Source of the DNA: Bacillus sp. 103mf | Lineage (GTDB): Bacteria > Bacillota > Bacilli > Bacillales > Bacillaceae_G | Length of the DNA stretch: 64,000 bases | Direction: 5' to 3' | Assembly (NCBI RefSeq): GCF_900116295.1 | Contig: NZ_FPAF01000002.1 | Span: 412,592-476,591, forward strand | Part shown: piece after piece, positions 25,260 through 34,593 of the stretch | Layout: every line of letters begins with the position of its first letter | Numbering within the stretch: position 1 is the stretch's first letter | Translations under genes and position numbers: made by a program | The notes under the pieces: model-generated | The model's input: the letters and a program-made list of their open reading frames with translations, nothing else | Database searches by the model: none | Told to the model about the DNA's origin: nothing

Positions 25260-26013
25260 AGATACTATAGTAAAAAATCAGTATACGATTTATACATTCT
25301 CCTCATCTTCTCGTGGAAATAATTGTATCCCGGAACTCTATCTATTTATCATATTCCATCCACATATTACGTTCAAACTAAGAAGCAAAGATACCTCCAG
25401 AACGAAAAAGATGCGCTGAATTCTCATAAACAACTGTGGAGGGATACAATTTTAGTTTTCCTACTATTTCAAAACACTATATTCATAAGCACGGGAGATT
25501 CCTTTTAAAGAAAAATATAAAAACACAGAAAGTATACTTGAATTGCTCTTCTCAAGAGAATATACTAACAAAGCAGGCTATGATATTCCTTCCTTCTAAC
25601 TTCTTTGGCAAAATAGGGATGTTACTTTCCTGCTAAACACATAGGCTATGACAATTCTTCCTTCTTTCTTAGAGAATTTTAATCGTTTTAGAGTTGTCAA
25701 TTTCCTATGAAAAATAATTAGACTATGAAACCTCTTTCTTCTTTGAGACTGAATAAACTTCAGTCTATCAATCATTGATGTAGAGGTTTTCTTTTTCTAA
25801 TTAACAAATTTACCACTAAACAACTAAATAACAGATTATTAAAGTTTAAAAATGTTATGTTCCTAATTTTTTCACTAAAAAATAGATATGTATCCTCTAT
25901 GCAGTTTTCTATATTTAGTGTGTTTATTCGTGTAAAAATAAAATCTACCACTGAAAGGAGGACAGTCAGGCTATTAACTCCTTTTTATAGGGGATTCGCT
26001 ACCTGGCGTTCTC
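25260..26013. other. Intergenic region with decayed direct repeats
   Basis: No gene is supported in these 754 bases. Three degenerate units of the form G(G/A)CTATGA...TTC(T/C)TTCTTTC start at 25576, 25644 and 25721. A long hairpin (AAACCTCT/AGAGGTTT with inner AGACTGAA/TTCAGTCT, 25728-25790) followed by TTTTCTTTTT looks like a terminator. A strong Shine-Dalgarno-like AAAGGAGG at 25954-25961 has no start codon within reach. Confidence 0.5.
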
Positions 26014-28125
26014 ATGAAAAATTCTATTTACATACGAAGAAATTTGAAAGTTATTGTAAAAAGTGAAGAAAATAAACTGCCGGACGTTTATTTAGCCACT
26101 GTTTTAAAAAACATGGAAAGCTTAGGATTTACTTTTTCCCAACCGTTAATAGAAGCGGTGCAAACACTTTCGGTTGATGCATTCACATCGTTTTACAAGG
26201 AGTTAGTAAAGAGTTTAAAAGAAATGGTTGGTGCACATGTTCAGTTTTCTCCTATGTATCCAAACTTTCCGCAACAAGTGATGGATATGAGTTGCGCTGA
26301 GTTATACATCAACGCCATTATTCATTATGTGACGTTACTCCTACCTGTATCAAAAGTAAACGAACGATTCCCTCTTTTGGATAGAGTCGATTTGAAGGTT
26401 ATTGACTTAGGAAGCGAAGAAGATTTCAATCAAATGATTTCTCAATTGATTGGTGCTAACAGCTCTATTTCCTCAACTGATAAGAAAGATGTAGAATGGG
26501 CTCTTACACACGCTGAAGATGTTTCTCTTTTTCTACCTGATGTGATTCCTCATAAGGAAAATATGTCTTTTATAATTGGGGCCTTATTAAAAAATGAAAA
26601 AATATCAGCCGATGATGCTGCAAAATATTTTAAAACGGCAACAGATGTTCTTCGCCTTGCAGTGGCTTTATCTGAAGGAGATGTGAGTTTAGCATCCTCC
26701 TCTCGCTTCAAGAAGTTTAAACGGGCGGAAAGACGTTTCCTTTTAGACTTGTTAGAGCAATGTGGAAACATTGCCGAAGATATGCTTCGATACAAAAAAC
26801 GTTGGATTCGTTTAGGTGAAATTCTTCACCCAGCAGAATATCGCACTCGTTTTCCAAAAGCTAACCGTGCGTTTGAGATTCTTCGTAATAACATTAAGTT
26901 TGAAACATTTAATGGAAAAGTGGAGGCAGCTCTGTTGAATCGTGATATAATAGCGGCGAAAAATCTTCTAACAACTCGCCCAGGAGAATTTGCCCGACGT
27001 TTGGATCATTTAGTTCGTTTATGTAGCGATGAATCAACAGATGTGTTCAATATTCTCGAGGGGTTTGTAAGTGTAATAGGGGATGTTTCTACTCCTGTAT
27101 TGCTTCAAGTCATGGCTCATTTTAAGCACCGAAATGATAACAACGAACTTCGTACCTTTTTTCCAAAAGGAAACGTAGCAAAAGCTATAGGTATTGAAAA
27201 TACACTTCCGCCTATCCCAGAGAATATTTGTTTAATGATTGTAAAAATATGTGAAGATGCTTTAAAAAATCGCTTCGCAGAACTTCCAAGTCTCGGAAAA
27301 GTGTTTTTGGATGAACAGTTAAAAAATTACTTAGTTCCCTTCTCTCAACGTTCAGCCAGCAAATCGCTTCGCACGTTAGTTCGAGGAAGCAAAATAGATT
27401 TGCCAGAAGGAGATACGATTCGTTTCTTCCTATGGTGGAAAGAAGGCTATGTCAATGGACAGCATACGGGATGTGTGGACATTGATTTATCTGCTGTGAT
27501 ATATGACGAAGATTGGCAATACAAAGAACATGTTTCCTTCACAAACTTACGTTCAAAAGAATTTAAGGCGTATCATAGCGGAGATATTACTTCTGCACCA
27601 AACGGGGCATCCGAATTCATTGATTTTGATATCCCGTCCGTATTGAAATATGATGGGCGCTACGTAGTCATGTCTTTAAATTCTTACACAAACCAACCAT
27701 ATAAGGATTTACCAGAATGCTTTTCTGGTTGGATGGTTCGTCAATATCCTGGTTCAGGTGAAATATTTGAACCTTCTACTGTTCAAGATAAAGTGGATAT
27801 TACTGCTGACACACAAATCTCTATCCCAGTCATCTTAGATTTAAAAGAGCGAAAACTGATTTGGACTGATTTATCTCTTACAAGAGATCTTACCTATTGT
27901 AATACCATCGAGGCTAATCAAAAAGGTATGGTACTAGTTGGGAAGTCTCTAACTAGCTTGGTTAAACCGAATTTATATGACTTGTTCCGATTACATCTTG
28001 AAGCTAGAGGTGAACTCGTCCAAGACATCGAGGAAGCAGAAAGTATTTTCTCTCTGGATAAAGGTATTACTCCTTTCGATATCGAAACAATCATATCTGA
28101 TTATATAGCTGACTTTAAAAGGTAA
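26014..28125 (+). CDS. Large TerD-domain protein (tellurite-resistance associated family)
   Basis: 703 residues, cytosolic. Residues 1-440 are mostly helical (VYLATVLKNMESLGF, then MYPNFPQQVMDMSCAELY). About residues 450-600 form a TerD/TerZ-like beta domain: FFLWWKEGY, CVDIDLSAVIYDED, YHSGDITSAPNGASEFIDFD, VVMSLNSYT. The N-terminal part recalls, from memory, the MXAN_6230/SCO0854 family of Ter-linked proteins, but no RING-type cysteines are visible. Ter proteins bind calcium and take part in a poorly understood stress and defence response. No other ter gene is nearby. The ATG at 26014 has a poor ribosome site; the strong AAAGGAGG is about 52 bases upstream. The stop codon lies in the centre of a terminator palindrome. 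Confidence 0.78.
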   Translation: MKNSIYIRRNLKVIVKSEENKLPDVYLATVLKNMESLGFTFSQPLIEAVQTLSVDAFTSFYKELVKSLKEMVGAHVQFSPMYPNFPQQVMDMSCAELYINAIIHYVTLLLPVSKVNERFPLLDRVDLKVIDLGSEEDFNQMISQLIGANSSISSTDKKDVEWALTHAEDVSLFLPDVIPHKENMSFIIGALLKNEKISADDAAKYFKTATDVLRLAVALSEGDVSLASSSRFKKFKRAERRFLLDLLEQCGNIAEDMLRYKKRWIRLGEILHPAEYRTRFPKANRAFEILRNNIKFETFNGKVEAALLNRDIIAAKNLLTTRPGEFARRLDHLVRLCSDESTDVFNILEGFVSVIGDVSTPVLLQVMAHFKHRNDNNELRTFFPKGNVAKAIGIENTLPPIPENICLMIVKICEDALKNRFAELPSLGKVFLDEQLKNYLVPFSQRSASKSLRTLVRGSKIDLPEGDTIRFFLWWKEGYVNGQHTGCVDIDLSAVIYDEDWQYKEHVSFTNLRSKEFKAYHSGDITSAPNGASEFIDFDIPSVLKYDGRYVVMSLNSYTNQPYKDLPECFSGWMVRQYPGSGEIFEPSTVQDKVDITADTQISIPVILDLKERKLIWTDLSLTRDLTYCNTIEANQKGMVLVGKSLTSLVKPNLYDLFRLHLEARGELVQDIEEAESIFSLDKGITPFDIETIISDYIADFKR

Positions 28126-28151
28126 CCTTTTAAAGTCAGCTTCTTTTTTTC
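28107..28151 (+). terminator. Terminator overlapping the TerD-protein stop codon
   Basis: GCTGACTTTAAAAGGT pairs with ACCTTTTAAAGTCAGC around a single central base; the stop TAA (28123-28125) is at the centre. The tail is TTCTTTTTTTC. The last codons of the gene are part of the hairpin. Confidence 0.85.
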
Positions 28152-28174
28152 AACAACCCTCTAAAAACCTATTA

Positions 28175-28720
28175 TTATATTCTTCCATAACCGGCAATAT
28201 GTTTACTCCAATAAGAATTATCTAGTTTAGCTGCACTTACTCCTTTTGAACTGCTAGCGTTATAGAATGTATTGTTTCCAATGTACATACCTACATGTGT
28301 GATATAAGTACCTGAATTGTAAGTGCCTTTGAAAAACACTAAATCACCCGGTTGAAGATTGCTTTTACTTATACGTTTAGTAGCATCATATTGCTGCTGG
28401 GCAGTACGCGGTAATTTAATTCCTTGTGTACCATAACCCCATTGCATTAATCCTGAACAATCAAATCCAGTTTTTGGGCTATTTCCACCATATCGATATG
28501 GCGTTCCTTCATATTTCTTCATTGCCACATAAACTTTTTGAAATTGAGAAGCAGTTATTGACTGAACTTCAAAAGATTCAATATTCATAGCTTCAAAATT
28601 AGTTTGCACCGTTACATCTTCATTTACAGGCATGTTATCCGTTTCTTCTGCAGAAGCAAAACTACTACCAGCTCCAATAACCATCCCAAATGCTAAAGTT
28701 CCGGCTATCAATTTTTTCAT
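28175..28720 (-). CDS. Secreted NlpC/P60 peptidoglycan endopeptidase
   Basis: 181 residues from ATG 28720 (GGGGGAAATATT upstream). Residues 1-24 form a signal peptide (FASA/EE). The NlpC/P60 domain occupies the C-terminal 115 residues: catalytic Cys88 in FDCSGL, His142 in THVGMYIGN, and the polar third residue nearby. There is no SH3 or LysM wall-binding domain; the segment between signal peptide and enzyme is short. It probably cleaves the gamma-D-Glu to diaminopimelate bond in the wall. The minimal size is notable; most Bacillus relatives are two or three times larger. Confidence 0.9.
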   Translation of the reverse strand: MKKLIAGTLAFGMVIGAGSSFASAEETDNMPVNEDVTVQTNFEAMNIESFEVQSITASQFQKVYVAMKKYEGTPYRYGGNSPKTGFDCSGLMQWGYGTQGIKLPRTAQQQYDATKRISKSNLQPGDLVFFKGTYNSGTYITHVGMYIGNNTFYNASSSKGVSAAKLDNSYWSKHIAGYGRI

Positions 28721-29043
28721 AATATTTCCCCCTATTTTTATTAAATATTTTACAATTACGTAAATTTCGACCATTTTTTTATAAAATCCTTTAGATAGGT
28801 TAGGAGAAAATATCGAATCATGTTGAGAAAATTTTTTAGGTTACTGTAAGTGCGGTTTATTTAAAAAAAATAACATTTTTGGTATTTGGGGCTGTTAAAA
28901 TATTTTAAGTTGGTGGGCATGCGGCTGAATCCATATTTCAAGGGAGAGAAAAATTCCAAACAGACTCTCTAAAAAGAACAGAAGGAGCCTATCATGACAG
29001 GCTCCTTCTAAAAAATTAAATTTACATATACATTAGAATAGAT
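28721..29043. other. Gap between NlpC/P60 and collagenase genes
   Basis: No gene is seen. A weak hairpin GGGAGAG...CTCTCT lies at 28942-28970, and the collagenase terminator is at 28980-29009. Confidence 0.5.
28980..29009 (-). terminator. Terminator of collagenase gene
   Basis: Stem AGAAGGAGCCT/AGGCTCCTTCT with 8-nt loop, 34 bp after the stop codon; on the minus strand it is followed by GTTCTTTTTAG. Confidence 0.7.
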
Positions 29044-31944
29044 TTATTTCACTAATAATGAATATGTTCCAGTTCTGTTTTCTTCTCCATAAGATAGAAT
29101 CAAGTAATACTTCCCTGGTTGCAATTCAAGCTTCCCTTTTATATTATTTCCATCCGCTTGACCATCAGCGACAGGATTTGCTAGATCTGATCCGTTAAGC
29201 AGACTCCAGTTTATTCCAATACCTTGTTCATCTATAACAGAAATATCTACTTCTTTTGGAGATGTGACATCGAACGTGTAAATATACGCCATATTAGGCA
29301 TATCCATATTTCCTTTAAAAAGTTTATTAAAACGAATTGCCTTTGCACTGTCAAATCCATGACCTACTGGCTCATCCTTTTTTACGGTAACCGTTGTTTG
29401 TCCTCGGCTCACTTTTCCTTTATTATCTTTCACTGTTAGCTTTGCAGTATATGTTCCCTCTTTTCCATATACATGAGTAGGATTTGCTTCTGTACTTGTT
29501 GTACCATCGCCAAAATCCCAGAGATAAGAAACAATTTTTCCACCTGTGCTTTCTGTACCATCGCTATGAAACTCAACTTTTTCATTTACTATCTCATTGT
29601 ACGGTCCATTCATATTTACTTTAACAGTCTGTTTTTCTTCTTCTCCCGTTGCAACACCATGGAATACAACATCGTATTCAAATTGATTTTTCGCATTCAC
29701 ACGATAATTGACAAAATACGCTGTAACTGTTTTGTAGCCGCTCCATTCTTTTTGCGCTAACTGTTCTAAAGATTGATTGATTTTCTTGCTCATCGTTTTC
29801 CAATCCTCAGATTCTCCTTTTGTTACGCCGCCTGTATATGTTCCTTCTAATGTAAACGTATCAAAAAATTGAGACTTATGCTTTGTAATTGTTGCATCTT
29901 TTATCTTCGCTACATCTGTAATGTCTTTCTTTACATCCGCTAGTGGCTTTGGTGCATGGTCAGCTAAATAATCATCTGATACTTGCGGGGTATTATATGT
30001 ACCCTGATTATCAACTAACTGCTTCATATAGTCTTGGTATCCTTTATTTAAATTTGGATCCTTACTTAAAGCTTCACGATATGCATCATAACCATTCACA
30101 TCATTTGCACGAATGAAATCTTGAATCTTATCGAAAGTTTCAAATTGATGAGTATATAAATAAGACTGTAGTGCAAAAGAATAATTATAAAAGTCCCATT
30201 TATCTGGTCCTTCTCCATATTTCGAAAATAATGTTCGTTCTGCTGTATAACGCTGTGCAGGATCAGATGATAATCCGCTAATTACACTTTGGCGCGGAAC
30301 AACATTATTCGTACGAGTAGATCCCGCAAAAAATTCTGCATTTCCTTCTTCAAACCAAGTTAAACGTTCATTTCGATACATTTCTCCTTGTCCCCATGAT
30401 CCTGGAACTTCGTATCTTCCCTGTAAATAGTGTGTAAATTCATGACGGAACAATTCTTCCAAACTATAACGACTTTGCTCTGGTGTACGCTCAAATGTAA
30501 AGAACGTTCCGATTCCTTCAATATAAAGTCCGCCATTATTCGTATCATATCCATATAGTTGGCTATTTTTTTTATATTCATCTGGATTATTATAAATTAC
30601 CATTGTCAGTACATCATCAGCTTTTCCTGCTTCTAACGCTCCATCTTTTCCAATTACACGATGATACTGCGCTTTCACTTCTTTAGCAGCCCAATATAGT
30701 CTCTTAACCTTTTCTTCTGTTACTTTATCTCCTGTTTTAAATACAATAGCACCGTCATCGAATGTATACGTTTTTGGTAAGTATTGCTTCTGGCCTTCTT
30801 CACGTATTTTCTTTAAATCTACTGTATTTCCGTAATAATCTTTTCCACCATAGTTTGTTGAAATTTGCTCTGCCGCAGTAAAATAAGCCTCACTTAACCG
30901 AGGGTACATATGCATTGCTTGTGTAAGCACTTCTAAAGGGTTATTTGGATTACTGTGGAAATTCCCTAAACGACCAGTATAATAAATGCCATTATTAATT
31001 AACCAGCTATTTTCTTTTTTTCCATCATTCAGAAGAGCCATTCGACTAAATTCATTTATGAAACCATCAATTTTCCCATACCATATTGTCTCATCCGCTT
31101 TTTTACGTGTATCAGACAAGTAAGACTGTATATCATCATCAATCCCTTGCATGAGCTCATACACGGCGTCCCCTTTATTCTTGTCACTTACATATGTAGA
31201 AATATTATCATTATATTGTTTTAATATATTCCCTGCATATTGAACTGTTTCAGCATCACAAGAAGCGTTATGAATTAATTTACCATATGCGGATACCACT
31301 TTATCCTGTTTATCTGTACCAAGTTTAAAATTCGGATTTCTTCCAATTTCTTTTAATGCAGGTAAGCATTTATCATGGAAGCTTCGCTCATTTAAATAGT
31401 TTAACTCTTTATTATTAAAGCCTAAATAAAAACCGCAACGTAATACTTCAGCAAACGTCTCAATCCCTTTTGTATCATCTTTTGTAAATGTGCTTCCGCG
31501 GCGACCTAATTCATCAATAATAATCTGCATCCGCTCTTTATTTTGATAAAATACTTTTGTTTCTTCATTAAATTGAGATAAATCTGTGATTTGATCCCAA
31601 CTAACATTTGCCAATGTATCAATTAATTCGTCATCACTCATTCTATTGAACTCTGCCACAGAATACTTTTGCTGAAATTGTTTTGCCGCTGCTCGTTTTA
31701 CGATCGGAGCTGGACGTTGTGAAAAATCGTTCACTTTTAAACGTTCTTCATAAGACAATGTTTCGTCTGCTTTTGTAGAATGGGCAATTTCATCTGTTGA
31801 AGTTTCGATCCCAACTGGTTTCTTTTGTAACACATTATAAGGTGTGTTTTCTTCTGCTGATACTTGTGTTTGAATACTTCCAAATGATAAAGCCACTGTA
31901 CTAATACCGAGCATCATTTGGGTAAATTTTGCTTTCTTGTTCAT
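29044..31944 (-). CDS. colA: Secreted M9 collagenase
   Basis: 966 residues from ATG 31944 (ACGGAGGAAATGGT upstream). Signal peptide about 1-30 (VSAEE). An M9 activator region (about 75-300) precedes the catalytic zinc domain with HEFTH at about residue 501 and the downstream Glu in EEGNAEFF. A PKD domain (about 770-860; SYLWDFGDGTTSTEANPTHV) and a C-terminal PPC domain (about 880-966; TFDVTSPKEVDISV) follow. This is the usual collagenase layout of the B. cereus group. It degrades collagen in host or carrion tissue. A perfect PlcR box lies upstream, so quorum sensing through PlcR-PapR very probably activates it. The symbol is by analogy; several col paralogues exist. Confidence 0.92.
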   Translation of the reverse strand: MNKKAKFTQMMLGISTVALSFGSIQTQVSAEENTPYNVLQKKPVGIETSTDEIAHSTKADETLSYEERLKVNDFSQRPAPIVKRAAAKQFQQKYSVAEFNRMSDDELIDTLANVSWDQITDLSQFNEETKVFYQNKERMQIIIDELGRRGSTFTKDDTKGIETFAEVLRCGFYLGFNNKELNYLNERSFHDKCLPALKEIGRNPNFKLGTDKQDKVVSAYGKLIHNASCDAETVQYAGNILKQYNDNISTYVSDKNKGDAVYELMQGIDDDIQSYLSDTRKKADETIWYGKIDGFINEFSRMALLNDGKKENSWLINNGIYYTGRLGNFHSNPNNPLEVLTQAMHMYPRLSEAYFTAAEQISTNYGGKDYYGNTVDLKKIREEGQKQYLPKTYTFDDGAIVFKTGDKVTEEKVKRLYWAAKEVKAQYHRVIGKDGALEAGKADDVLTMVIYNNPDEYKKNSQLYGYDTNNGGLYIEGIGTFFTFERTPEQSRYSLEELFRHEFTHYLQGRYEVPGSWGQGEMYRNERLTWFEEGNAEFFAGSTRTNNVVPRQSVISGLSSDPAQRYTAERTLFSKYGEGPDKWDFYNYSFALQSYLYTHQFETFDKIQDFIRANDVNGYDAYREALSKDPNLNKGYQDYMKQLVDNQGTYNTPQVSDDYLADHAPKPLADVKKDITDVAKIKDATITKHKSQFFDTFTLEGTYTGGVTKGESEDWKTMSKKINQSLEQLAQKEWSGYKTVTAYFVNYRVNAKNQFEYDVVFHGVATGEEEKQTVKVNMNGPYNEIVNEKVEFHSDGTESTGGKIVSYLWDFGDGTTSTEANPTHVYGKEGTYTAKLTVKDNKGKVSRGQTTVTVKKDEPVGHGFDSAKAIRFNKLFKGNMDMPNMAYIYTFDVTSPKEVDISVIDEQGIGINWSLLNGSDLANPVADGQADGNNIKGKLELQPGKYYLILSYGEENRTGTYSLLVK

Positions 31945-32009
31945 ACCATTTCCTCCGTTTCTATAATCCATCCAACAGGATACCACGTCATTCGAATAAA
32001 ACAATGTAA

Positions 32010-32025
32010 TATGCAATATTGCATA
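32010..32025. promoter_or_regulatory. PlcR box upstream of collagenase
   Basis: TATGCAATATTGCATA is a perfect 16-bp palindrome that fits the PlcR consensus TATGnAnnnnTnCATA at every fixed position. It lies 66 bp before the collagenase start codon. The PlcR regulon is well established in the B. cereus group and includes collagenase genes. Confidence 0.9.
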
Positions 32026-32209
32026 TCATTTCTTTATATTTGTGAACAAATTATAAAAATTCAATGATATCAACGTTTTCTAACTATAATTATGCACATT
32101 AATTGTGTACACAATTCAATATTCAATTAATCTTTAGTTTTTATCTTTCCGAATATATATTTACCCTTTAAAGCTGTTTAATATGGCGGTATATATTCTA
32201 CTTTTCCCT

Positions 32210-32695
32210 CTATATAAATCTACTTAAAATTTCTCCAGGTAATCCTTCGATTTCACAAATTTTCTCTGATGTAAATCCTTGCTTTATTAGAATTTTTCTA
32301 GAAGGAATATTTTCCGGATCAATAATTGCTTTCAATATGTTCAAATTTGTTTGCTTAGCTAATTCAATTAATTGTTTTGCAATTGTACCACCATATCCTT
32401 TGCCCCAATATTTAGGTAATATCATATAGCCAATTTCAGCTTCTTGGATTTTATGTTCATCTAATGTTACATGTCCAAGTCCAATAAATTCATCCGTCAC
32501 ACGATTATAAACTTTATATGAGCCATATAGCTCATATTTTTCATTACGCTCTAATAACTTTTGATAGTTTACTTGAGCCTCTTCTAATGGAATCGCTCGT
32601 TCCGTAATTTGTGCCATAACTTGTTCATTCGACACTAGTTGGAAATAATCGTTAAAGTCTGTTGCTTCAAATTTCTTAAAGATTAGTTGATGCAT
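32210..32695 (-). CDS. GNAT-family N-acetyltransferase
   Basis: 161 residues with the GNAT fold of the RimJ/RimL type: an N-terminal beta strand, IGYMILPKYWGKGYGGTIA (acetyl-CoA binding, Q/R-x-x-G-x-G/A variant GKGYGG, about residues 88-106) and IDPENIPSRKILIKQGF. The acceptor is unknown and could be a protein N-terminus, antibiotic or small amine. Start ATG 32695 is not backed by a strong ribosome site (a GGGTGGGAG run lies close upstream). It is a single gene between the collagenase and the Rap-Phr locus. Confidence 0.85.
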   Translation of the reverse strand: MHQLIFKKFEATDFNDYFQLVSNEQVMAQITERAIPLEEAQVNYQKLLERNEKYELYGSYKVYNRVTDEFIGLGHVTLDEHKIQEAEIGYMILPKYWGKGYGGTIAKQLIELAKQTNLNILKAIIDPENIPSRKILIKQGFTSEKICEIEGLPGEILSRFI

Positions 32696-32990
32696 TTTTC
32701 TCTCCCACCCTTGACTGATAAAAATTATTGTTATTATTGTATCTTAATTGGAAAAATAACACTATTTTCACAGTATCTAATTCCATTTTTATACAACGCA
32801 CTCATACTTTAAACGACTTTTTATAAATTCAACAATTTTTATTGTTTGCTTACATTTTGCAGATGTTTTAAAAGTGCGCATGCCAAATAAACCCTGATGG
32901 GTTGAATGGGCTTGCAAGCATACTTAATTTAATATGGCTAACACAGAAAGAAATTGTATTTAACGACAGTTATCCTATACGCCAAGAAAT
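32696..32990. other. Gap upstream of the Rap-Phr terminator
   Basis: AT-rich sequence with no supported gene. It holds the upstream region of the GNAT gene. Nothing else was recognised. Confidence 0.4.
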
Positions 32991-33026
32991 AAAAAGAGAG
33001 CCCGTTTTGAAGCAGACTCTCTTTTT
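32991..33026 (-). terminator. Terminator of rap-phr
   Basis: AAAAAGAGAG (32991-33000) pairs with CTCTCTTTTT (33017-33026), directly after the phr stop codon; the minus strand continues TTTTTATTTC. Confidence 0.8.
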
Positions 33027-33027
33027 A

Positions 33028-33174
33028 TTAAATACCTCTGCCATGTTCATACTGAACATCAATAGCACGTTGTGTATCCGATGACGCGTTCTCTTTTAAA
33101 TTCAATCCATTTAAGCCAAAAGATAAGACAGTTACAGTCATCAAACTAAGTATGCACAATTTAATTTTTTTCAT
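33028..33174 (-). CDS. Phr pre-signal peptide paired with the upstream Rap
   Basis: 48 residues, too short for usual gene callers. The ATG at 33174 overlaps the rap stop codon (ATGA), the standard rap-phr arrangement. The N-terminus is a Sec signal (MKKIKLCILSLMTVTVLS, then FGLNGLN). The C-terminal tail is AIDVQYEHGRGI. Phr peptides are exported, cut to 5-7 residues, re-imported by Opp and inhibit their cognate Rap. The end YEHGRGI closely matches the register of the known B. thuringiensis plasmid signal Phr8 (YAHGKDI, recalled from literature), so YEHGRGI is the predicted mature peptide. Confidence 0.85.
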   Translation of the reverse strand: MKKIKLCILSLMTVTVLSFGLNGLNLKENASSDTQRAIDVQYEHGRGI

Positions 33175-34241
33175 TTTAACGATCCCCTCTTTTTCAATAT
33201 TTTTTTCGCTTCATAACCAATATAAAAATACTTGCTCACTTCACCTTCATTACCCACATTATACCATTTTACTGCTAATTCTTCGGCATAAAATTGTACA
33301 TCTTTCCATAATTCTTGATGTTTGAAATATGAAATCGCTTCGGCTACTAGGTGATCTAGTTTTTCAACAGGTTCATTTTCGTTTAAGCCATTTAATATCG
33401 AAAAGTGGTAATGATATTCTTTATCGCAAGATGTAAGCCCTTTGGATATATATTGGCTTGCTTCTTCATGATGGCCCAGGCGGAAATGCTCTCTTGCTAA
33501 TAAATAATTAGTTTTTATATGCTGGTCTTCTTTGAAAACTTCTGTAAGGTGTCGAATTGCTGACTCTGAAAGATCTTGATCGGCATATAGTAGACCTAAG
33601 TTATGACGTACTTTTAAAATCGATGCACGCTCATCGGTTTTTGTAAAAGTATTGAGTGCTGAGATTAAGTATTCTTCTGCCAGTTCAAATTGCCCTAATG
33701 AAATACAAGACATCCCTAAAGTATTTTTACAAGCTCCAGTTTTAACTTCATAACCTTTATTTTTAGAGAAAAACTCCTGAGCCTTTGTAGCGTAATGAAT
33801 AGCCCGGAGCGGCTGAGAAAGGTAATAGTGAAATAAAGCCACTCGGTAATTAAACTCAGCTTTTTCCGCTTCATCAGGGACTGCAGCGAGCAATTTCTCC
33901 GCTAGTTCATAATGTTTTTTAGCGTCGCTGTAGTTTCCAACTTCCATAGCGTAAATGAATTTAAAAAAATGATAATAATATTTCAAAAAGTCGTTTGTTT
34001 GCTCAGAGATAGAGTCATATTCATCTAAATCTTTATCAAAGTTGCCGATCAACATTTTATATCTAAAATCTAATAATGAATAATACATGAGGATTTCTTG
34101 CTCTTCCTCAACCCTATCAATTTTACTATCAATTTCTTTCTTTAACTGGCCTGCTTCCAGCACATGCTGCACAAGCATTTCTCGATACCAATCATTAAGT
34201 AAATTTGTAATATGACTCTTTGCAACAACACCTGTGTTCAA
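33171..34241 (-). CDS. Rap-family aspartate phosphatase/regulator (TPR protein)
   Basis: 356 residues, built of an N-terminal three-helix bundle (about 1-70) and six or seven TPR repeats (for example AEKAEFNYRVALFHYYLSQP and ASILKVRHNLGLLYADQDL). This is the Rap layout: the bundle acts on Spo0F or blocks a response regulator, and the TPR part binds the Phr peptide. The phr gene follows with overlapping stop and start. The start is ATG 34241; its ribosome site (AAAGGGTGATTTA) is moderate. Likely targets are the sporulation phosphorelay or a transition-state regulator, which cannot be decided here. Confidence 0.92.
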   Translation of the reverse strand: MNTGVVAKSHITNLLNDWYREMLVQHVLEAGQLKKEIDSKIDRVEEEQEILMYYSLLDFRYKMLIGNFDKDLDEYDSISEQTNDFLKYYYHFFKFIYAMEVGNYSDAKKHYELAEKLLAAVPDEAEKAEFNYRVALFHYYLSQPLRAIHYATKAQEFFSKNKGYEVKTGACKNTLGMSCISLGQFELAEEYLISALNTFTKTDERASILKVRHNLGLLYADQDLSESAIRHLTEVFKEDQHIKTNYLLAREHFRLGHHEEASQYISKGLTSCDKEYHYHFSILNGLNENEPVEKLDHLVAEAISYFKHQELWKDVQFYAEELAVKWYNVGNEGEVSKYFYIGYEAKKILKKRGSLK

Positions 34242-34593
34242 TTAAATCACCCTTTTCCAAGAAATATTATCTAAATATTAACACAATTTATGGTGTAAGT
34301 TTCCAGATTTATTGTTATGTAGATTGATAAAAATATTACAGAATATTACAAATATATGTGTATGATGTGTCTTTATACAAATTATAACATCATTGACAAT
34401 GTATAGGAATCATATACTGAAAGAAAAACCTCAATCATTTTGTTGAAAAAAAGAAAATGTAGCAGCTGGATTTATGGGTATCGATTCCTTTCTATAAATG
34501 CCTTTGCTATTTGACTATTATGGTTCTCTGCTGCAATACCTTTCCGTAGCACACTTTAAGAAATTGTCCTATGTGTTCTCGCTACCACTTTGA
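34242..34593. other. Gap upstream of rap
   Basis: AT-rich and without a supported ORF on either strand. It should hold the rap promoter; I could not fix a convincing -35/-10 pair. Confidence 0.35.
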
